DNA of 64,000 bases from Pseudomonas graminis (GTDB lineage Bacteria; Pseudomonadota; Gammaproteobacteria; Pseudomonadales; Pseudomonadaceae). The notes below the pieces were generated by a model, which saw only the letters and a program-made list of their open reading frames with translations, searched no databases and was not told where the DNA came from. Below, one piece after another: positions 60,464-64,000 of this stretch; the stretch's first letter is position 1; the number at the start of each line of letters is the position of its first letter. The position numbers were made by a program, and so were the translations under genes. The stretch is taken from the NCBI RefSeq assembly GCF_001705435.1, contig NZ_MDEN01000049.1, forward strand, positions 1 to 64,000. The letters run 5' to 3'.

Positions 60464-62926
60464 TTACCTTGCGGTGCGTTTGGTAAGGTCTATCCCGATC
60501 ACCTGGACATCTTCGATGCTCGGGTACGACGCTGCCAAGTGTTCCCAGCGCTGTTGGAGCTTCGCGACGAGTTCGTTGAAGCTCCGAGCCAGAGTGCCGT
60601 CGCTCATCCGCCAGCTTTTTCCAGGTTTGATGCCATGGAAGACCAGCAGAAAAATACCGTAGTGAGATCTCGTGTCGCGCATGTAATCACCGCAAAGCTG
60701 ATTTTCCAAGCGCTCCTCTAGACTGGGGCCTGTCCATTTATCTGCCAGCTTCAACTCAGTAGGTACTTGCCCATCAAAAACTGCTCCGTGGAAGCGCAAG
60801 TCTGCACGCTTGGCATCTGCGAACTCTTCTTCCTGAGGAATCGAGTACCGGCTTTTCGCTCGATCTCTACACCAACCACCTATGAACTTGCGGATCTCGG
60901 TTTCTTGGCTCCTCGGCTTCAAGATAGAAGAAATACTCGAATCTCCGTCTTCCAGGTCATGTTTCAAATCCTTCAATTGCGATACCGCAAGCTCCCAGAG
61001 ATCTCGATGAGTTCTGGGCGTGCGTTCCTGACGATCATTGAAGTCTCTTACGTCCTGCGGTGACCACGGAGGCATATCTGCATCAAGGGTGGCTTTCTCT
61101 TTCGCATGTGAGGCCAGCCATGGACGAGACTTCGGGTTGGGATGGGAAACAGATATTTCCATGAGGGCCAGAAATGCCTCTTTTCCAGGAATCTCCCTAA
61201 TCAATGCGAGAAGAGAGTTGCGGGCGTCTTGGGCATCGTCTCTGAGCTCCGGTGAGTACACTCCGGTATTTGCCCGGTCAATGTCGTCTTGCTCATGAAT
61301 GTAGGTGTTCATAAGCAAGTACAAGGCCTTCAGGTGTTCGACTGTCCGGAATGCTCCGCGTCCTGAACGACGTTGTCGGCGGCTTCCCATTAGTGCAGTG
61401 ATGAACAGCATTGCGAAGCGAGAACTGTCCCCGTCATTTGTGGAACTTAATTTCTTTGATAGGGCAGGAATAGCTTTCTGAGGGGCTACACCTGCCCACA
61501 TAGCAAACCACACCGACGCGACTTCGGGATTCTTGGCCGAGGGGGCTTTTCTCGACCCCAGTGCTGCCAGAGTGGAGTCATCGAGCGCTGATCCTTGCAG
61601 GATGGTGGCGACTTGGCGAAGTCGGGCGACGTTCTTGGATGAGGATTTTAACCGCTTGATCAGGTGAGGTGAGATCCCGTCCCAGATCCACTGCCCGCTC
61701 CAGCTGATGTCGTACAGAACGTAATGACTATTTTCTGCAAGGGGCTTACTGGCCAGCTCGAAATCTATTTCTCCCAATAAGATACCGATTACCGGGTCTG
61801 GGTGCGCGCTGTAAATGCTCGGCAGCCAGCCCGGAAATCCATTGAGTTCATGCAATGCATATCGAGTCGCAAGCGCAGCACTCGTAGGGGATAAATCGTT
61901 TAGCCAATCAGGATTCGATCTGGCTTCAAATGATAGGCCTACCAAGCCGAGAATCACTGCGTACAGTGTTGAATTGGCCGCAGCACCTTCCGAGCGTAGC
62001 TGGGGTGTGTACTGCCTCCAATGCTTTACGGCGCCATCTCGAAATGCTGATGCGACCGGTTCACCAAACTCAGGGCCGAGGTCTTCCCAGTTGCGCTCAT
62101 TCCAGTTGCCAGAGTGATTAGACACGTCCTGAAGCCTCTGGAGCAGGTAGAGCTGCTGGTTGGTGAGCTGCCCCGGTTCGGGCGGTGAACGCAGCAAGTC
62201 GACGTCTTTCTGCAGGCCTTCTGACCATTGTCGCTTGCGACCCTCGCGAACCATTTTATGGCGAGCAGACTTGAGCGCCCACTTTGCCTGCTGGGCTTTC
62301 CACTCGGGATCGTCTGGAGGAGGGTTGAGTAAAAAACCTAACATGATTGCCAACTCTGCTTGCTCTGAGCAGGCCTTGGTCATCTGCTCCAACATATGGG
62401 CGGGGGATTCGCTACCCCGATATAGGTTGAAGGCAAGACTGAGAGCGACCTTCTTGTTGTCGAGCGACTCTTTGGAGAAGATCCATTCACAGGCCACTCC
62501 AAAATCGGCTTCAGAGAAAAACCAAAGGTGACCTGAAACGTCGACTTGGTGTTGCAGCGTCAGCCCCTGTTTCAAGTATCCCTTGGAGCACATGTAATCG
62601 CGGCTACGCTCAACACCGTATGGGCAACGGGACGAATGCGGGTTGAAGCGCCGTACTTTTCTGCGCTTGTAGGCGCGACGATGATAGCCATTGGAGTCAT
62701 GACCCTGATACTCATGATCATCTCGTTGTTCCGTGCTTACGATGCCCATCATTTCTTCGTGCGGACTCGACCAGAGCCATTGCAAGCAAAGGTACATAGC
62801 GTGGTGGAGTCTCTGGTTCCTGCACCAGATAACCACGTGACCGCTACCGAGGTTTCCGGTTGAAAACTTATTAATCGCAGTCATCCCTGTGCGACCTGAC
62901 AGCCTTGTACCATGCTGACGTTTCAC
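60464..62926 (-). CDS. Large protein with C-terminal PD-(D/E)XK nuclease, probably N-truncated
   Basis: A frame of 820 codons. The C-terminal domain (about 690-815) has a PD-(D/E)XK set: Asp709 in KRADLRF, Glu724/Lys726 in ELK, and the later YMRDTRSHYGIFLLVFHG helix/strand. Residues about 125-650 are helical repeats. I recall this combination from large NACHT-type defence proteins, where the nuclease follows an ATPase and helical repeats. Here no P-loop is present, and the first about 115 residues are unlike the rest and lie antisense to a hydrophobic plus-strand reading. The 5' part appears to have been replaced. Start is therefore uncertain. Confidence 0.6.
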   Translation of the reverse strand: MKRQHGTRLSGRTGMTAINKFSTGNLGSGHVVIWCRNQRLHHAMYLCLQWLWSSPHEEMMGIVSTEQRDDHEYQGHDSNGYHRRAYKRRKVRRFNPHSSRCPYGVERSRDYMCSKGYLKQGLTLQHQVDVSGHLWFFSEADFGVACEWIFSKESLDNKKVALSLAFNLYRGSESPAHMLEQMTKACSEQAELAIMLGFLLNPPPDDPEWKAQQAKWALKSARHKMVREGRKRQWSEGLQKDVDLLRSPPEPGQLTNQQLYLLQRLQDVSNHSGNWNERNWEDLGPEFGEPVASAFRDGAVKHWRQYTPQLRSEGAAANSTLYAVILGLVGLSFEARSNPDWLNDLSPTSAALATRYALHELNGFPGWLPSIYSAHPDPVIGILLGEIDFELASKPLAENSHYVLYDISWSGQWIWDGISPHLIKRLKSSSKNVARLRQVATILQGSALDDSTLAALGSRKAPSAKNPEVASVWFAMWAGVAPQKAIPALSKKLSSTNDGDSSRFAMLFITALMGSRRQRRSGRGAFRTVEHLKALYLLMNTYIHEQDDIDRANTGVYSPELRDDAQDARNSLLALIREIPGKEAFLALMEISVSHPNPKSRPWLASHAKEKATLDADMPPWSPQDVRDFNDRQERTPRTHRDLWELAVSQLKDLKHDLEDGDSSISSILKPRSQETEIRKFIGGWCRDRAKSRYSIPQEEEFADAKRADLRFHGAVFDGQVPTELKLADKWTGPSLEERLENQLCGDYMRDTRSHYGIFLLVFHGIKPGKSWRMSDGTLARSFNELVAKLQQRWEHLAASYPSIEDVQVIGIDLTKRTAR
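62546..62863 (+). pseudogene. Possible membrane-protein fragment antisense to the nuclease gene start
   Basis: The plus strand reads HVIAATLNTVWATGRMRVEA, then a membrane helix (FSALVGATMIAIGVMTLILM), then RAYDAHHFFVRTRPEPLQAK and a polar end. The natural-looking helix/tail pattern and stop suggest the C-terminal piece of an inner-membrane transporter joined here by recombination. It competes with the 5' part of the minus-strand nuclease frame; both cannot be native. Low confidence. Confidence 0.3.
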
Positions 62927-63044
62927 GCTAGATGCGGGGTGCCAAAGAGGTGGCGATGATCGAACGCAGTGCCGTATTCATCATTGCCCACCGTCGTCCT
63001 ACCAGTTAGGTTCTACGCCCTCTGACCACAACTATCATGATCGC

Positions 63045-63560
63045 ATGTCAATAAAAGCAGGCTCTCTCAACGCTCTCATCACATCGTGGACACCAGGCAC
63101 CCCGATTCCACGTCTAGAAACTATTCCTTTCGCGGATTATGAGGACTTCAGGGAGCAGCTTCCCGAGGGGCTTGAGGTGACGGATGTTGAGCTGATCTGG
63201 TGGACGGCTGCTGCAGGCAATAGCGCGGCTGAGCTCCAGCGGGTTATCAGCGGCGTGATCGCGCGCCAGAATGATTGGGGAGACTTTCGCTACCACCCAA
63301 TTTCCGACAACAACGGAGCTGGTCGTTACCCTCAAGCACTTCTGCTGCTCGTGCTTGACCTCCTTCCGCCTGGTATTGCTTCAGCTGTCGATGAAGATGA
63401 AACGTACTCCAACGGAGAACCCTTGGGTGTGGCCGGCAGTATCGTTATACAAGTCGGCATCTGGCACCAGATTACATTCGAGCTACTGAAAATGTGTCCG
63501 AGGGAACACTTGCCGGAGCATTTGCTAGAGCACGTATTGGGAGTAGATCTAGGGCTGTGA
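63045..63560 (+). CDS. Hypothetical protein
   Basis: A 171-residue soluble acidic protein with well-ordered composition (IPFADYEDFREQLPEGLEV, overlapping motifs; LIWWTAAAGNSAAELQRVIS; LLLLVLDLLPPGIA). No family is recognised. Single plus-strand gene near the window end. Confidence 0.55.
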   Translation: MSIKAGSLNALITSWTPGTPIPRLETIPFADYEDFREQLPEGLEVTDVELIWWTAAAGNSAAELQRVISGVIARQNDWGDFRYHPISDNNGAGRYPQALLLLVLDLLPPGIASAVDEDETYSNGEPLGVAGSIVIQVGIWHQITFELLKMCPREHLPEHLLEHVLGVDLGL

Positions 63561-64000
63561 GGGGGTTAGCCTAATCATCTGGGCGCTGATGATGTTGCCA
63601 TCCTCGACATCTACCTCGGGGCCGGTCAGCTTGGGCGATTGTTTAACTTTGGGGCTAACCATTGGAAAGCATCACCTGCAGCAGGGAAAACAGTCTCTCG
63701 CTTTCAGCCCTGGGCTAGGCGTGAGGGCTTGAGAGATAGACGCCATGATATGGCTGCAGATGATGGCATCTCCAAACATCGTGCACGGCTTACTAGGGCG
63801 CTTTTCGAGCCGGGCGGCCTAAACCGCTTCGTCGCGGAACTGCCACAAATGCCGCGCCTTCTACCCCGCGGCAGTAGGCGTTAGCCTGCCTCCTGCAGGC
63901 TGAAATCTGGCTTAGCAATTCCGGTAGGCAGGCTTAATGATGTAATGAATTGACCAACCGAAAGCGCCGGCGCCTTAATTAGGTCAAGCGAATGTCCACG
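63561..64000. other. Terminal interval
   Basis: An 81-codon frame (63639-63884) is low-complexity Arg-rich and is not supported. An inverted repeat GCCTGCC ... GGCAGGC (about 63885-63937) is visible. Nothing else is seen up to the window end. Confidence 0.35.

Noticed and set aside
63639..63884. 81-codon frame near the window end
   Set aside because: Low-complexity Arg-rich product, no start context, not supported.

Overview
The window looks like accessory chromosomal DNA from a Pseudomonas of the fluorescens/syringae type. This rests on an MvaT-family H-NS-like protein at 56.6 kb, several small protein families that I associate with pseudomonads, a REP-like palindrome at 15.5 kb, and mostly GC-rich third codon positions. 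No rRNA, standard tRNA, CRISPR array or prophage block was found. The window is a patchwork of short operons, broken genes and insertion-sequence scars, with two islands of visibly AT-richer genes.

Layout. 0-12 kb: scattered single genes, several of the toxin/defence kind: a GIY-YIG-like protein, a ProQ/FinO RNA chaperone, a zinc-ribbon/HEPN pair, a cytosolic 5'-nucleotidase, a PD-(D/E)XK nuclease and a SEFIR/TIR protein. A tandem duplication of about 485 bp lies at 7.1-8.05 kb, and each copy carries a 53-codon reading frame. 12-21 kb: pentapeptide-repeat membrane protein, HAD dehalogenase, EF-hand protein with an apparent frameshift, two XRE-type regulators with visible operator-like dyads, a metallophosphoesterase, and a run of small paralogous Pseudomonas proteins ended by an IS3-family remnant. 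21.5-27.7 kb: an AAA ATPase, then a class II lanthipeptide-like operon (candidate precursor, intergenic hairpin, LanM-type synthetase, ABC exporter). 28-40 kb: scars and pseudogenes (IS66 remnant, broken glyoxalase, GNAT and PhzF-like genes, an IS5-family element) among intact NUDIX, SolA-type oxidase and STAND-like ATPase genes, plus two paralogous small-gene cassettes with conserved upstream DNA. 40-48 kb: LysR regulator divergent from a phosphinothricin-type acetyltransferase and MFS exporter, an SDR, a lipoprotein, a low-molecular-weight phosphatase-like protein and an AraC regulator. 48.2-56.0 kb: a compact AT-richer biosynthetic operon. 56.5-64 kb: MvaT-like silencer, small genes, and a two-gene nuclease locus whose large gene seems to have lost its N-terminal ATPase part.

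Two systems stand out. The first is the LanM operon: the synthetase keeps most kinase/dehydratase motifs, but all three zinc ligands of its LanC cyclase domain are replaced, so it may dehydrate without normal cyclisation. The second is the 49.1-56.0 kb operon, which holds an acyl-CoA-dehydrogenase-fold flavoenzyme, a seryl-tRNA-synthetase-like amino acid:carrier-protein ligase, a stand-alone carrier protein, a formyltransferase, a BtrH-like acyltransferase, an MFS exporter, a flavin reductase and its own phosphopantetheinyl transferase. Together they read as a self-contained route that activates an amino acid without an NRPS, modifies it on a carrier protein (oxidation or N-hydroxylation, N-formylation), releases it and exports it. 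The TauE/SafE-type transporter just upstream and the divergent AraC regulator may belong to it, and the MvaT-like protein next door is a plausible silencer.
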